From positions 62,001 through 126,000 of the forward strand of contig CAVUNL010000031.1 in assembly GCA_963742795.1 (NCBI GenBank): DNA of 64,000 bases. The letters run 5' to 3'. A program made the position numbers and the translations under genes. The DNA is from Palsa-504 sp963742795. GTDB lineage: Bacteria; Actinomycetota; Actinomycetes; Streptosporangiales; Streptosporangiaceae. Below the pieces are notes generated by a model that did no database searches, had not been told where the DNA came from, and was given only the letters and a program-made list of their open reading frames with translations. Shown here in pieces: positions 51,478 to 60,349 of this stretch. Numbering within the stretch: position 1 is the stretch's first letter; every line of letters begins with the position of its first letter.

Positions 51478-52517
51478 CGGCGGTAGTGCTCGGCCAGTAC
51501 GTCGTCGCCGAAGTCGTCGGCCGGGTTGCGCCACGCCGAGTGGATGTGGTTGCCGTTCCCCTGCGTGTTGTCGTGCTCGATGAGCAGCGTCGGCCCCTGG
51601 ACCCGGAAGTAGTGCCGCTGCCCCGGTTCGGTGGCGCCCGCCCACGCGAAGCAGAGGTTGTCCAGCCCGGCCCGCTCCAGGTCGTGGAGCTGCGCCCCGG
51701 CCACCTCGTCGGGTAGCCGCCGCGCGAACGACCCGACCAGCCCGGACAGGTCGTCGAGCTGGATCCGGTTCAGCGCGGAACCGGGGATGCCCTTCGGCCC
51801 CGAGCGGACGTAGCTGAGGATGTCGCGCTCCTCCTCGCTGATCACGTAGTCCGGCTCGGGGAAGAACACCGCGTCGGGCCGCTCGACCTCGCCGAGCTTG
51901 GGCACCATCCGGGCGGCCAGATCCGGCGGCGGGCGGTGGTGGATGATCGCGGCCTGCCGCTGCGCGGCGTCCAGCGAGTTCACGAACCGGAAGCCGAGTT
52001 CCTCGTCGTCGGCCAGCGGGGCGAGCAGCCCGTAGGACGCGGGCTCGGCGCCGAGCATGCACGGGGTCGGCGACACCCACCGGCCGTTGACGACGGTGAA
52101 GTTGAGTGACACGTGATGTCCGGCCACCTGCCAGCCCCACGCCTCGTCGTCCGGCGACCCGAACACCTTGAAGCTGTACCGCTCGGGATCGAACAGGTCG
52201 GCCAGCCCCGGCGTTAGCGCCCGCAGCACGTGCTCCATGGCCATCACCGAGACGACCTTGGCGTACCCGGGCAAGCTGGTGCCGGCCGCGATCAGCTCGT
52301 GCGCGAGCCGGCGCTGGCCGTCGTCCAGCGCGCCGATCGGCAGGCCGTCGCGATCCAGCGCAGGCAGGAACGACCAGTCGCGCCGGCCCTCGCCGAACGC
52401 GAAGCACACCCGGCTGCGCTGTGTCTCACTGAGCGCGGCCAGGAACGCGCCTGCGGCCGCGGCCATCTGCCCGGCCGTCTCCGGTACCGGCAGGTGATCC
52501 CCATCACCAATCGTCAT
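51462..52517 (-). CDS. DUF3500 domain protein
   Basis: A 351-residue DUF3500 protein: AAGAFLAALSETQRSRVCFAFGEGRRDWSFLP, GVPSM-like blocks and the conserved HNTQGNGNHIHSAWRNPADDFG near the C-terminus (HDNTQGNGNHIHSAWRN), a metal-type His/Asn motif. No signal peptide. The family is widespread and has no proven function. The ATG is preceded by AAAAAAGGA, which is part of copy 3 of the T-tract repeat. Confidence 0.85.
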   Translation of the reverse strand: MTIGDGDHLPVPETAGQMAAAAGAFLAALSETQRSRVCFAFGEGRRDWSFLPALDRDGLPIGALDDGQRRLAHELIAAGTSLPGYAKVVSVMAMEHVLRALTPGLADLFDPERYSFKVFGSPDDEAWGWQVAGHHVSLNFTVVNGRWVSPTPCMLGAEPASYGLLAPLADDEELGFRFVNSLDAAQRQAAIIHHRPPPDLAARMVPKLGEVERPDAVFFPEPDYVISEEERDILSYVRSGPKGIPGSALNRIQLDDLSGLVGSFARRLPDEVAGAQLHDLERAGLDNLCFAWAGATEPGQRHYFRVQGPTLLIEHDNTQGNGNHIHSAWRNPADDFGDDVLAEHYRRHHAG

Positions 52518-52520
52518 AGT

Positions 52521-52544
52521 CCTTTTTTACCGAACGGAGCGTGG
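52521..52544. repeat. Copy 3 of the T-tract / CCGAACGGAGCGTGG repeat
   Basis: TTTTTT, then ACCGAACGGAGCGTGG. On the minus strand its A-tract runs straight into the ribosome site of DUF3500, 4 bp before the ATG. Confidence 0.7.
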
Positions 52545-52637
52545 TCCCCGCCGCCGGGTCCTGCCAAGGAGTTGCACCAGCGAGGCGCTGGCTGGTGTCG
52601 AGATGCTGCGATGAGGTTTATCGCTCATGCTGGGGCC

Positions 52638-53669
52638 ATGAGCGACGAGCACCATGGCGGCACACCTTCCCGGCCGCACCCGCATCCGCGCCGCCTGCAC
52701 GCCCTCCGACACCGCGTCGGGCACGTGATCCGGCCGCACTCGCACGACCACGGGACCGACGCGGCGCTGGAGGCCTCCGCGGACGGCTGGCGCACGCTGT
52801 GGATCTCGCTGGCCGGGCTGGCCGGCACGGCGGCCGCGCAGGCGGTAGTGGTCGCGCTGTCGGGCTCGGTCGCGCTGCTCGGCGATACGCTGCACAACGC
52901 GGCCGACGCGCTGACCGCGGTCCCGCTCGGGGTGGCCTTCATGCTCGGCCGGCGCCGTCCGACCCGCCGGTATACCTACGGCTACGGCCGGGCCGAGGAC
53001 CTGGCCGGCGTGGCCATCGTCGCCGTGATCGCGATCTCCTGCGCGGTGGCCGCGTTCGCCGCCGTCCAGCGCCTGCTGCACCCGCGGCCGGTCACCCACC
53101 TGGCCGCCGTGGCCGCCGCGGCCGTCCTCGGCTTCGTCGGCAACGAGTTGGTGGCCCGCTACCGGATCCGGACCGGACGCCGGATCGGCTCCGCCGCGCT
53201 GGTCGCCGACGGCCGGCACGCCCGCGCCGACGGGTTCACCTCGCTGGCCGTGCTGGTCGGGGCGGGCGGGGTGGCGCTCGGCTGGACCTGGGCCGACCCC
53301 GTGGTCGGGCTGGCGATCACGGTCGCCATCCTCACCGTGGGCTGGCAGGCGGCCCGCGACATCGGCGCGCGGCTGATGGACAGCGTCGACCCGGCGGTGA
53401 CCGACACGGCCGAGGCGACCCTGCGGGCGACCCCTGGGGTGCTCGGCGCCGAGCCGGTCCGGCTGCGCTGGGTCGGGCGCAGGCTCCGGGCCGAGTGCGC
53501 GATCCTGGTCGATCCGCGCTGCTCGGTGATCGAGGCCCACGCGGTCGCGGTCAGTGCCGAGCACCGGCTGATCCACGCCATCCCGCACCTGGCCGCCGCC
53601 GTGGTCCACGCCGATCCGCTGGACGACGCCGACCACCACGCGCTGCTCGCCGACCACGTCCCGGCCTGA
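52638..53669 (+). CDS. Cation diffusion facilitator (CDF) metal transporter
   Basis: A 343-residue CDF transporter. A His-rich N-terminus (HHGG, HPHP, HSHDHG) precedes six membrane segments carrying the two metal-site blocks LGDTLHNAADALT and VADGRHARADGFTSL (each HxxxD type), followed by a cytosolic ferredoxin-like domain. It would export zinc or a similar divalent metal in exchange for protons. ATG 52638 is chosen since MSDEHHGG fits the family start; ATG 52611 is possible. Downstream lies a short tandem repeat. Confidence 0.9.
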   Translation: MSDEHHGGTPSRPHPHPRRLHALRHRVGHVIRPHSHDHGTDAALEASADGWRTLWISLAGLAGTAAAQAVVVALSGSVALLGDTLHNAADALTAVPLGVAFMLGRRRPTRRYTYGYGRAEDLAGVAIVAVIAISCAVAAFAAVQRLLHPRPVTHLAAVAAAAVLGFVGNELVARYRIRTGRRIGSAALVADGRHARADGFTSLAVLVGAGGVALGWTWADPVVGLAITVAILTVGWQAARDIGARLMDSVDPAVTDTAEATLRATPGVLGAEPVRLRWVGRRLRAECAILVDPRCSVIEAHAVAVSAEHRLIHAIPHLAAAVVHADPLDDADHHALLADHVPA

Positions 53670-53670
53670 A

Positions 53671-53733
53671 GACGCGACCCAGACGCGACCCAGACGCGAC
53701 CCAGACGCGAGCCCGGACGCGAACCTAGACGCG
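53671..53733. repeat. 11-bp tandem repeat GACGCGACCCA
   Basis: Three perfect 11-bp units at 53671-53703 followed by two or three diverged ones, filling the gap between the CDF gene and the convergent purine nucleoside phosphorylase and reaching into the end of the latter. Confidence 0.85.
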
Positions 53734-54546
53734 GGGCAGGATCCCGGCCAGCAGCGCGCCCATCCGGCTGGCCGAGGCGTGGCCGGCCTCGACTACCTCG
53801 GCGTGGCTCAATCCGTGCCCGGCCAGTCCCGCGGCCAGGTTCGTGACCAGCGAGATGCCGAGCACCTCGGCCCCGAGCTGGCGTGCGGCGATCGCCTCCA
53901 GGGCGGTCGACATCCCGACCAGGTCCGCGCCGAGCCGGCCCAGCATGGTGATCTCGGCCGGGGTCTCGTAGTGCGGGCCGGGCAGCATCGCGTACACGCC
54001 TTCGGCCAGGCTCGGGTCGGCCTCCCGGGCCAGCGCGCGCAGCCGCGGCGAGTACAGGTCGGTCAGGTCGACGAACCGCTGGCCGACCGACGGCGCGGGC
54101 CCGGTCAGCGGGGACTTGCCGGTCAGGTTAAGGTGGTCGCTGATCAGCACCGGCTCCCCGACCGTGAGCCCGGACCGGATGCCGCCCGCGGCGTTGGTCA
54201 GCGCCACCACCCGGGCGCCGGCGCAGACCGCGGTGCGCACCCCGTGCACCACGGTGGCGGGTGGCAGCCCCTCGTACAGGTGCACGCGGCCGAGGAATAC
54301 CAGCACCCGCAGCGGCCCGGCGCTGACCGAACGCGCCGTGGGCGTGTGCCCGGCCACGGTGGGCTCGGGAAATCCGCCCAGTTCGGTCAGCGGGACCTCG
54401 GCCTCGGCGGGGCCGATCGCGTCGGCGGCCGGGGCCCAGCCCGAGCCGAGCACCACGGCGACATCGGGCCGTCCGGCCCGGGCGATGAGGCGGGCGGCGC
54501 TGGCCGCCGCCATGGCGTATGGATCGTCGGTCACCTGCAGCATCAT
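53725..54546 (-). CDS. punA: Purine nucleoside phosphorylase (trimeric type)
   Basis: A 273-residue phosphorylase that splits purine nucleosides with phosphate to a base and ribose or deoxyribose 1-phosphate. VAVVLGSGWAPAAD, GHTPTARSV, GRVHLYEG, ALTNAAGGI, GPHYETPAEI, VGMSTALEAIAA and GISLVTNLAAG are the trimeric PNP blocks. It fits with deoC in deoxynucleoside recycling, though not in the same operon. ATG 54546 chosen; another ATG one codon later is equivalent. Confidence 0.94.
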   Translation of the reverse strand: MMLQVTDDPYAMAAASAARLIARAGRPDVAVVLGSGWAPAADAIGPAEAEVPLTELGGFPEPTVAGHTPTARSVSAGPLRVLVFLGRVHLYEGLPPATVVHGVRTAVCAGARVVALTNAAGGIRSGLTVGEPVLISDHLNLTGKSPLTGPAPSVGQRFVDLTDLYSPRLRALAREADPSLAEGVYAMLPGPHYETPAEITMLGRLGADLVGMSTALEAIAARQLGAEVLGISLVTNLAAGLAGHGLSHAEVVEAGHASASRMGALLAGILPRV

Positions 54547-54669
54547 GGCGCATGCCGGGTCCGGACGATAGCGGCCGGCCCGGCCCGCAAGCGGCGTTTG
54601 CCGGCTGCGGGCACCGCGCTCCGTTAGGCCAAAGATGGAATTACCCACGTTTCGGGGTACCGTGACCAG

Positions 54670-55569
54670 GTGGACGAGGAGGCTGTGACCCGAGAAGTCG
54701 GGGAAGCCCCGGGGGCCGATCCGCAGCCGCAGGTCGCACCGACCGCGCACGCCGAGGCGTCGGCGCAGGCCGCGGGCGGCCCGGACGGGACGTGGGATGA
54801 TCCGCGGCTGCCGTGGTCCGGCAAGCCGCGTCGGGTGGACATCGTGCTCTGGGCCGGCATCGTAGCCAGCGGCATCTACTACTGGGCCCTGCTGCCGTTC
54901 GTGGCTCCGCTGGTCGGCACCCATCCGGTGCTGCTCGAGGTGCTGAACGGGAACACCGCGGCGATCATCTCCGCTGCGGCGTTCGTCCGGGTCGGGCACG
55001 GGTCGCTGGTCATCGTGCTGCTGGCCGCCATTCCCGGGCTGATGAAGTTCGACGTGCTCTATTGGTGGGCGGGCCGGCTGTGGGGCGAGCGCCTCATCGC
55101 GATCCTGTCCGGTCGGCGCAACCGCGGCGGCCGGTATATGGGACGGGTGCAGCGATGGGGCTGGAAGTTCACCTGGCCTGCCGTGATCGTCGCCCCGTTC
55201 CTGCCCATCCCGACCGCGATCATCTACGTGGTGGCCGGCTGGGCCGGGATGCGGCTGGTCACGTTCCTCATCCTGGATGCCATCGGGTCGCTGCTGTGGG
55301 CCGGTCTGCTGGCGGGCCTGGGCTACGCGCTGGGCCACCACGCGGTCGTGGTCGCGCAGACCATCTCGCACTACGGGCTGTGGATCTCGCTCGGGCTCAT
55401 CGTCGTGATCGTGTTCTTCCAGGTGCGCTCGCAGCGTCACATTTTGCGCACGGTCCAGCAGGCCAGGCCCGCCGCCGCAGGCGGCCAGGCCAGCACGGCC
55501 GCCACAGGCGGCCAGGCCAGCCCAGCCACGCGGGCCAGCCGCGGTGATGAGCCGGCCGCCGACACCTAA
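54670..55569 (+). CDS. DedA/VTT-domain membrane protein
   Basis: A 299-residue membrane protein with an N-terminal disordered Ala/Glu-rich tail (about 60 residues), then four to six membrane segments bearing the DedA-like elements FDVLYWWAGRLWGERL, APFLPIPTAIIYVVAGWAGM and LWAGLLAGLGYALGH. DedA proteins are linked to lipid carrier recycling and membrane homeostasis. GTG 54670. The tail holds two copies of a GGCGGCCAGGCCAGC repeat at the DNA level (about 55480-55520). Divergent from purine nucleoside phosphorylase. Confidence 0.86.
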   Translation: MDEEAVTREVGEAPGADPQPQVAPTAHAEASAQAAGGPDGTWDDPRLPWSGKPRRVDIVLWAGIVASGIYYWALLPFVAPLVGTHPVLLEVLNGNTAAIISAAAFVRVGHGSLVIVLLAAIPGLMKFDVLYWWAGRLWGERLIAILSGRRNRGGRYMGRVQRWGWKFTWPAVIVAPFLPIPTAIIYVVAGWAGMRLVTFLILDAIGSLLWAGLLAGLGYALGHHAVVVAQTISHYGLWISLGLIVVIVFFQVRSQRHILRTVQQARPAAAGGQASTAATGGQASPATRASRGDEPAADT

Positions 55570-55586
55570 CCCTTGACCGCAGCGCC

Positions 55587-56747
55587 CTAGCGCACGCCGT
55601 ACAGGTATTCCAGCGCGATCTGGTCCAGGTGCTCGTAGGCCAGGCCGCGCCGGGCCAGCGCGTCCACGTCAGCGGTCGCCTCGCGCACGTCGCGCCAGGT
55701 CTCACCGCGGGCGAGCGTCGGCGAGCCGAGCTGCCCGACCCCGCTGGCGCGCAGCGCCTCGGCCACCTCCGGGTCGGCCCGGAACGCCCGGACCTTCGCC
55801 CGCAGGATCAGGTAGTTCCGCATGCACGCGGCGGCCGAGACCCAGACGCCCTCGTCGTCCTCGGTGCGCGGCGGCTTGTAGTCGAAGTGGACCGGTCCGG
55901 GATAGCCGCCCGCCTCCAGCGTGTCCACCACCCAGAACGCACCGCGCACGTTCCCGGCGCCGAACCGCAGGTCCTGGTCGTAGCGCGGGCCGTGCTGGCC
56001 GTTCAGGTCGATATGGAACAGCTTGCCGTGCCACAGCGCCTGCGCGATCCCGTGCGCGTAGTTCAGGGTGGCCATCTCCTCGTGCCCGATCTCGGGGTTC
56101 ACCCCGACCATCTCCGGGTCCGCGAGCCGGTTGATGAACGCCAGCGCGTGACCCACGGTCGGCAGCAAGATGTCGCCCCGGGGCTCGTTCGGCTTCGGCT
56201 CGATCGCGAACCGGATCTCGTAGCCCTGCTCCCGGACGTACGCGGACAGCACGTCCAGCCCTTCGGCGTACCGGTCCAGGGCGGTCCGGATGTCCTTGGA
56301 GGCGCCGGATTCGGCACCCTCGCGCCCGCCCCAGAAGATGTAGGTGCGGGCGCCCAGCTCCGCGGCCAGGTCCAGGTTCCGCATGACCTTGGCCAGCGCG
56401 AACCGCCTGATCTCCCGCTCGTTCGCGGTGAATGCCCCGTCCTTGAACATCGGGTGGCCGAACAGGTTCGTCGTGGCGGTCGTCACCACCAGCCCGGTCT
56501 CGGTCAGTGCCTTGCGGAACGCGCCGATGCGCTCGTCCCGCTCGGCGGGCGTGGCGTCGAACGGGAAGACGTCGTTGTCGTGGAAGTTAACCCCGTACGC
56601 GCCGAGCTCGGCCAGCTTGTACACGGCCCGCTCGGCGGGCATGGGCGGCCGCACGGCCGTCCCGAAGACATCCACGCCCTGCCATCCGACCGTCCAGATT
56701 CCGAACGAGAAGCGGTCCTCACGCGTGGGAACGTAATCCGTGCTCAC
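55587..56747 (-). CDS. xylA: Xylose isomerase
   Basis: A 386-residue class I xylose isomerase converting D-xylose to D-xylulose. Metal and catalytic landmarks: VNFHDND (His), YIFWGGREGAESG, IEPKPNEPRGD (metal Glu), NPEIGHEEMA, HIDLNGQHGPRYDQDLRFG and HFDYKPPRTED. GTG 56747 overlaps the end of xylB by 4 bp, so xylB and xylA are one operon. Confidence 0.96.
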   Translation of the reverse strand: MSTDYVPTREDRFSFGIWTVGWQGVDVFGTAVRPPMPAERAVYKLAELGAYGVNFHDNDVFPFDATPAERDERIGAFRKALTETGLVVTTATTNLFGHPMFKDGAFTANEREIRRFALAKVMRNLDLAAELGARTYIFWGGREGAESGASKDIRTALDRYAEGLDVLSAYVREQGYEIRFAIEPKPNEPRGDILLPTVGHALAFINRLADPEMVGVNPEIGHEEMATLNYAHGIAQALWHGKLFHIDLNGQHGPRYDQDLRFGAGNVRGAFWVVDTLEAGGYPGPVHFDYKPPRTEDDEGVWVSAAACMRNYLILRAKVRAFRADPEVAEALRASGVGQLGSPTLARGETWRDVREATADVDALARRGLAYEHLDQIALEYLYGVR

Positions 56748-58255
56748 CCGGCGATCCTTCCTGTCGCTCCGATCCTGCCCCCCATGCTTTCACGCCAAGC
56801 GCCCCGCGTGCCTAAGGCACCCCAGCCGACGGTCGCGTCGCGGAGCGCGGCGTAGCGCTCGCGGATCAGCGGGACGGCTTCGGCGGTGTACTCGGCGCTG
56901 GAGCCCGGCAGCGGCCACTCCGGTGGCGACTCGGCCCCCGACAGCGCCCACGCCGCCTGCCGGGCCGCGCCGAGCGCCACGTACTCGGCGGCCGGGGGCA
57001 CGGTCACCGGCACCCCGAAGACGGCCGGTGCGATCTGGCGCACCGCCGACGACCGGGCGGCGCCGCCGATGAGGATGACCCGCTGCGCGGTGATGCCGCA
57101 GTCCGCGAGGTTGCCGATGGCGTCCGCGAGGGAGCACAGCAAGGCCTCGACCGCAGCCCGCGCCAGGTTCTCCGGCGTGGTGTTGGTGCTGGTCAGCCCG
57201 CGCAGCACGCCGCTCGCGTCAGGCCGGTTCGGCGATCGCTCGCCGTCCAGGTAGGGCAGCAGGGTCAAACCGCCCGCCCCGGCCGGCGCTGCCAGTGCCA
57301 GGCTGGAAAGGCCGGAGGGGTCGGTCCCGAGCATGCGGGCCGTCACGGTCAAGATCCGCGCAGCGTTCACCGTAGCGACCAGCGGCAGGAAGCGCCCGGT
57401 GGCGTCCGCGAACCCGGCCACCAGGCCCGATTCGTCGGCTGCGGGCTCGGCCGCGACCGCGTACGCGGTGCCCGAGGTGCCGATCGAGACGACCACCTCG
57501 CCCAGCCCCACGCCCAGGCCGAGCGCGCCGCCCATGTTGTCACCGGTCCCCGCGGACAACGCTGCGCCACCCGGCGTCCGGCCCACGATCTCGGCCGGGG
57601 ACGCGAGCCGCGGCAGCCCCACCGAATGGCCGAGCGCGTCCGCGGCGATATCGGGCAGCCACTTACTCAAAGCCGGGGAGAAGTAGCCGGTCCCCGAGGC
57701 GTCGCCGCGATCCGTAGCCGCCTCCACCGCCCCGCCTCGCAAATCCGTCCCGCCTCGCAAATCCGGCCCGCCTCGCAAATCCGTCCCGCCGGTCAGCCGC
57801 CAGGTCAGCCAGTCGTGCGGCAACAGCACGTGCGCGGCGCGCTCGGCAAACGCCGGTTCGTGCTCGGCCAGCCAGCGCAACTTGGTTACCGTGAACGACG
57901 CCGTCGGGACGCTCCCCGTCCGCCGGGCCCACTCGGCCGGGCCGCCGAGTTCGGCGATGAGCGCTGCCGCCTGCGGCGCGGACCGCATGTCGTTCCACAG
58001 CAGCGCGGGCCGGATCACCTGGCCAGCCTCGTCCAGCACCACCATGCCGTGCTGCTGGGCCGCCACTCCGATCGCGTCGGCCCGGTCCAGCAGCCCGCGT
58101 CCTGCCTCGCCCAGGGCTTGCCACCACAGTTCCGGATGGCACTCGGTGCCGTCCGGGTGCGGGGCGCTGGCCTGCCCGATCACGGTGCCGTCCTCGGCCT
58201 GGCATAGCAGCACCTTGGTGGACTGGGTGGATGAGTCGACGCCTGCGACCAGCAT
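56744..58255 (-). CDS. xylB: Xylulokinase
   Basis: A 503-residue FGGY-family kinase that phosphorylates D-xylulose. GVDSSTQSTKVLLC at the N-terminus, catalytic region AALLWNDMRSAPQA, HDWLTWRLTGG, the GTGDNMGGALGLGVG loop and IGGAARSSAVRQIAPAVFGVPV fit xylulokinases. A short in-frame LRGGTDLRGG repeat at about residues 155-170 comes from a 15-bp DNA repeat. First gene of the xylBA operon; inverted repeats lie upstream. Confidence 0.93.
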   Translation of the reverse strand: MLVAGVDSSTQSTKVLLCQAEDGTVIGQASAPHPDGTECHPELWWQALGEAGRGLLDRADAIGVAAQQHGMVVLDEAGQVIRPALLWNDMRSAPQAAALIAELGGPAEWARRTGSVPTASFTVTKLRWLAEHEPAFAERAAHVLLPHDWLTWRLTGGTDLRGGPDLRGGTDLRGGAVEAATDRGDASGTGYFSPALSKWLPDIAADALGHSVGLPRLASPAEIVGRTPGGAALSAGTGDNMGGALGLGVGLGEVVVSIGTSGTAYAVAAEPAADESGLVAGFADATGRFLPLVATVNAARILTVTARMLGTDPSGLSSLALAAPAGAGGLTLLPYLDGERSPNRPDASGVLRGLTSTNTTPENLARAAVEALLCSLADAIGNLADCGITAQRVILIGGAARSSAVRQIAPAVFGVPVTVPPAAEYVALGAARQAAWALSGAESPPEWPLPGSSAEYTAEAVPLIRERYAALRDATVGWGALGTRGAWRESMGGRIGATGRIAG

Positions 58256-58302
58256 CAGCGGCTCCTGTCACGGCGATCACGGCCTGGGGCCCTGCCCAGG
58301 GT

Positions 58303-58370
58303 CCGCACTTTACTTGTGCGGCGTCCGCATATGGGGACCGACGCAGGTGCACGTTACAAATGAACGTGCA
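58303..58370. promoter_or_regulatory. Two inverted repeats upstream of xylBA
   Basis: CCGCAC-7 bp-GTGCGG at 58303-58321 and TGCACGTT-7 bp-AACGTGCA at 58348-58370, both perfect. They lie 48-115 bp upstream of xylB. A sugar-responsive repressor binding one or both is likely, but no regulator gene is adjacent. Confidence 0.55.
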
Positions 58371-58460
58371 GATGGCCTTGCATGAAGTGCCGGATCTCGG
58401 GCAGGATGTCAAATGCGTCGATCAGCCGGGGTTGGCGCACTACGCTTCGCGGGGTCGCGA

Positions 58461-58994
58461 ATGGGCATGAGCCAAGTAGGGTTGCCGACACGTACGAAGG
58501 TGGATCCTGCCCTCCGTCGGCCCTTGGACCTGAGCTCGAGGTTGCAATGCGCGCCGGGCCGCCCGCGGGTGGTCCGGATGCCCTCGGACTGGTGGGATTC
58601 GCCCGCCGTCGCGGCCTGCCCGCTCGGCGTAAGCGCTCAGTCCGGGCGGACCGCGCGTCGCTTCACCCGGAATACCATGCGTGAATGGGGCCTGGCCACG
58701 CTGGCCGACGACGCCGAGGCGATCGTCGGCGAGTTCGTGGCCAACGCGGTCTCGCACGCGGCCCGGGCGGTTCTGCCCGGGCAGTCCCTCGGCCTGCGCC
58801 TGCTACGCCGGACCGGTGAGGTCATGTGCGCGGTGCTCGATCCGTCCGACGTCGCGCCGGTGCTCAGGATTCCCGACCGGAACGAGGAAGCCGGGCGCGG
58901 CCTGCAGATGGTGGACGCGCTGAGCGACGTCTGGGGCTGGAGCCCGGTGACCGGCCGCGGCAAGGCCGTCTGGGCCATCCTCTTCTGCGCCTGA
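58461..58994 (+). CDS. HATPase-domain regulator (RsbW-like anti-sigma factor family)
   Basis: A 177-residue protein with a stand-alone GHKL ATPase domain: N box EAIVGEFVANAVSHA, G1 region VLDPSDVAPVLR, and GRGLQMVDALSDVWGW. Such kinases are common in actinomycetes and control sigma factors or signalling partners by phosphorylation. The start is uncertain (ATG 58461, 58467 or 58578); the first 40 residues are not conserved-looking. It ends just before a 24-bp tandem duplication. Confidence 0.82.
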   Translation: MGMSQVGLPTRTKVDPALRRPLDLSSRLQCAPGRPRVVRMPSDWWDSPAVAACPLGVSAQSGRTARRFTRNTMREWGLATLADDAEAIVGEFVANAVSHAARAVLPGQSLGLRLLRRTGEVMCAVLDPSDVAPVLRIPDRNEEAGRGLQMVDALSDVWGWSPVTGRGKAVWAILFCA

Positions 58995-59041
58995 TACCGC
59001 TGCCCCTGCGGGAACGAATACCGCTGCCCCTGCGGGAACGA
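58994..59041. repeat. 24-bp tandem duplication
   Basis: Two perfect adjacent copies (58994-59017 and 59018-59041), beginning ATACCGCTGCCCC. The stop of the HATPase gene overlaps the first base. Confidence 0.9.
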
Positions 59042-59118
59042 TCACCCGCGCCCCTCTCACCCGTTAGCCTAGGGGGCCGAACGGGCCGAACGCAGACGGC
59101 AAGAGAGGCGTGGCATCG

Positions 59119-59328
59119 ATGCCCTGGACGTGGCGCTACGAGAAGGCGGACGGCACTCCGGTTGCCGCCGATGACCTGCAAGAGGCGATCTTCGTCAGCC
59201 AGGGCGACGCGGAGAGCTGGCTTGGCGAGAACTGGCGCGCGCTGCTCGCGGTCGGCGTGGACCAGGTCACGCTGCTGGAGGACTCCCGGGCCGAATACGG
59301 TCCGATGAGCCTCCACCCGGAAGACTGA
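59119..59328 (+). CDS. Conserved small hypothetical protein
   Basis: A 69-residue acidic protein: PWTWRYEKADGTPVAADDLQEAIFVSQGDAESWLGENWRALLAVGVDQVTLLEDS. Short proteins with this W-W-R-Y opening and SQGDAESWLGE block are conserved in actinomycetes with no known role. A TTAGCCTA -10-like element lies 50 bp upstream. ATG 59119 chosen over GTG 59110. Confidence 0.72.
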   Translation: MPWTWRYEKADGTPVAADDLQEAIFVSQGDAESWLGENWRALLAVGVDQVTLLEDSRAEYGPMSLHPED

Positions 59329-59339
59329 ACCAGGAACGA

Positions 59340-60338
59340 CTAGGGACGGACGCGCGGACTCTCGGTAAGGGCCGGGTCGCGCACGACCACATCGCCCAGC
59401 GCTTCGTCGATCCGGCTCATCAGCCCCGCGTCCAGCCGAACACCCGCCGCCTTCACGTTCTCCCGCACCTGCTCGGGCCGGGTCGCGCCGACGATGGCCG
59501 CGGACACGTTCGGGTTCTGCAGCGTCCAGGCCACCGCCAGCTGCGCCGGCGAGAGCCCGGCTTCGGCCGCGAGCGGCGACAAACGCTGCACCGCGGTAAG
59601 CACGTCATCGCGCAGCAGTCGCTTGATGAAGCCCGAACCCGCCGGATCGGTGGCGCGCGAGTCCGCCGGCGGCGGGTCACCGAGACGGTACTTGCCGGTC
59701 AGCACGCCCTGCGCGATGGGCGAGAACACGATCTGGCCGATGCCCTCCTTCTCGCACAGCGGAACCACCTCGGCCTCGATGACCCGCCACAGCATGTTGT
59801 ACTGCGGCTGGTTCGACACGATCCGGTCCAGGCCGAGCTCGCCGGCCGCCCGCAGCGCGGCCGAGATTTCCTCGGCGCGCCACTCCGAGACGCCCACGTA
59901 AAGCACCTTGCCCGCCCGGACCAGGTCGTCGAAGGCACGCACGGTCTCTTCGATCGGGGTCTCGTGGTCGTACCGGTGCGCCTGGTACAGGTCGACGTAG
60001 TCCGTTCCCAGCCTGCGCAGCGAGGCGTGCAGGGACTCGGTGATGTGCTTGCGCGAAAGGCCCCGGTCGTTCGGGCCGTCGCCGGTGGGCCAGTACACCT
60101 TGGTGAAGATCTCGATGGACTCGCGCCGCACGCCGTGCAGGGCCCGCCCGAGGACCTCCTCGGCCCGCCCGTTCGCGTACCCGTCGGCGGTGTCGAAGGT
60201 GGTGATGCCCTCGTCGAGCGCGGCGCGCACGCACGCGGCGGCGGCCTGCTCCTGCACCTGGGAACCGTGGGTGATCCAGTTTCCGTACGCGATCTCGCTG
60301 ATCTTCAGGCCGCTCTGGCCGAGGTGCCGGTAGTCCAT
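59340..60338 (-). CDS. Aldo/keto reductase
   Basis: A 332-residue NADPH-dependent aldo/keto reductase of the Kv-beta-like group. Tetrad residues: Asp in FDTADGYANGRAEE, Tyr in same block, Lys in IFTKVYW, His in YQAHRYDHE; coenzyme motifs SPIAQGVLTGKY and VGATRPEQVRENVKA. Substrate unknown. Not obviously part of an operon; the DUF3043 gene start lies on the same strand upstream by 12 bp. Confidence 0.93.
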   Translation of the reverse strand: MDYRHLGQSGLKISEIAYGNWITHGSQVQEQAAAACVRAALDEGITTFDTADGYANGRAEEVLGRALHGVRRESIEIFTKVYWPTGDGPNDRGLSRKHITESLHASLRRLGTDYVDLYQAHRYDHETPIEETVRAFDDLVRAGKVLYVGVSEWRAEEISAALRAAGELGLDRIVSNQPQYNMLWRVIEAEVVPLCEKEGIGQIVFSPIAQGVLTGKYRLGDPPPADSRATDPAGSGFIKRLLRDDVLTAVQRLSPLAAEAGLSPAQLAVAWTLQNPNVSAAIVGATRPEQVRENVKAAGVRLDAGLMSRIDEALGDVVVRDPALTESPRVRP

Positions 60339-60349
60339 GATCTCCGATC

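Noticed and set aside
57720..57785. Short repeats CCCGCCTCGCAAATCCG as a CRISPR-like array
   Set aside because: They are contiguous in-frame repeats inside xylB with no spacers.
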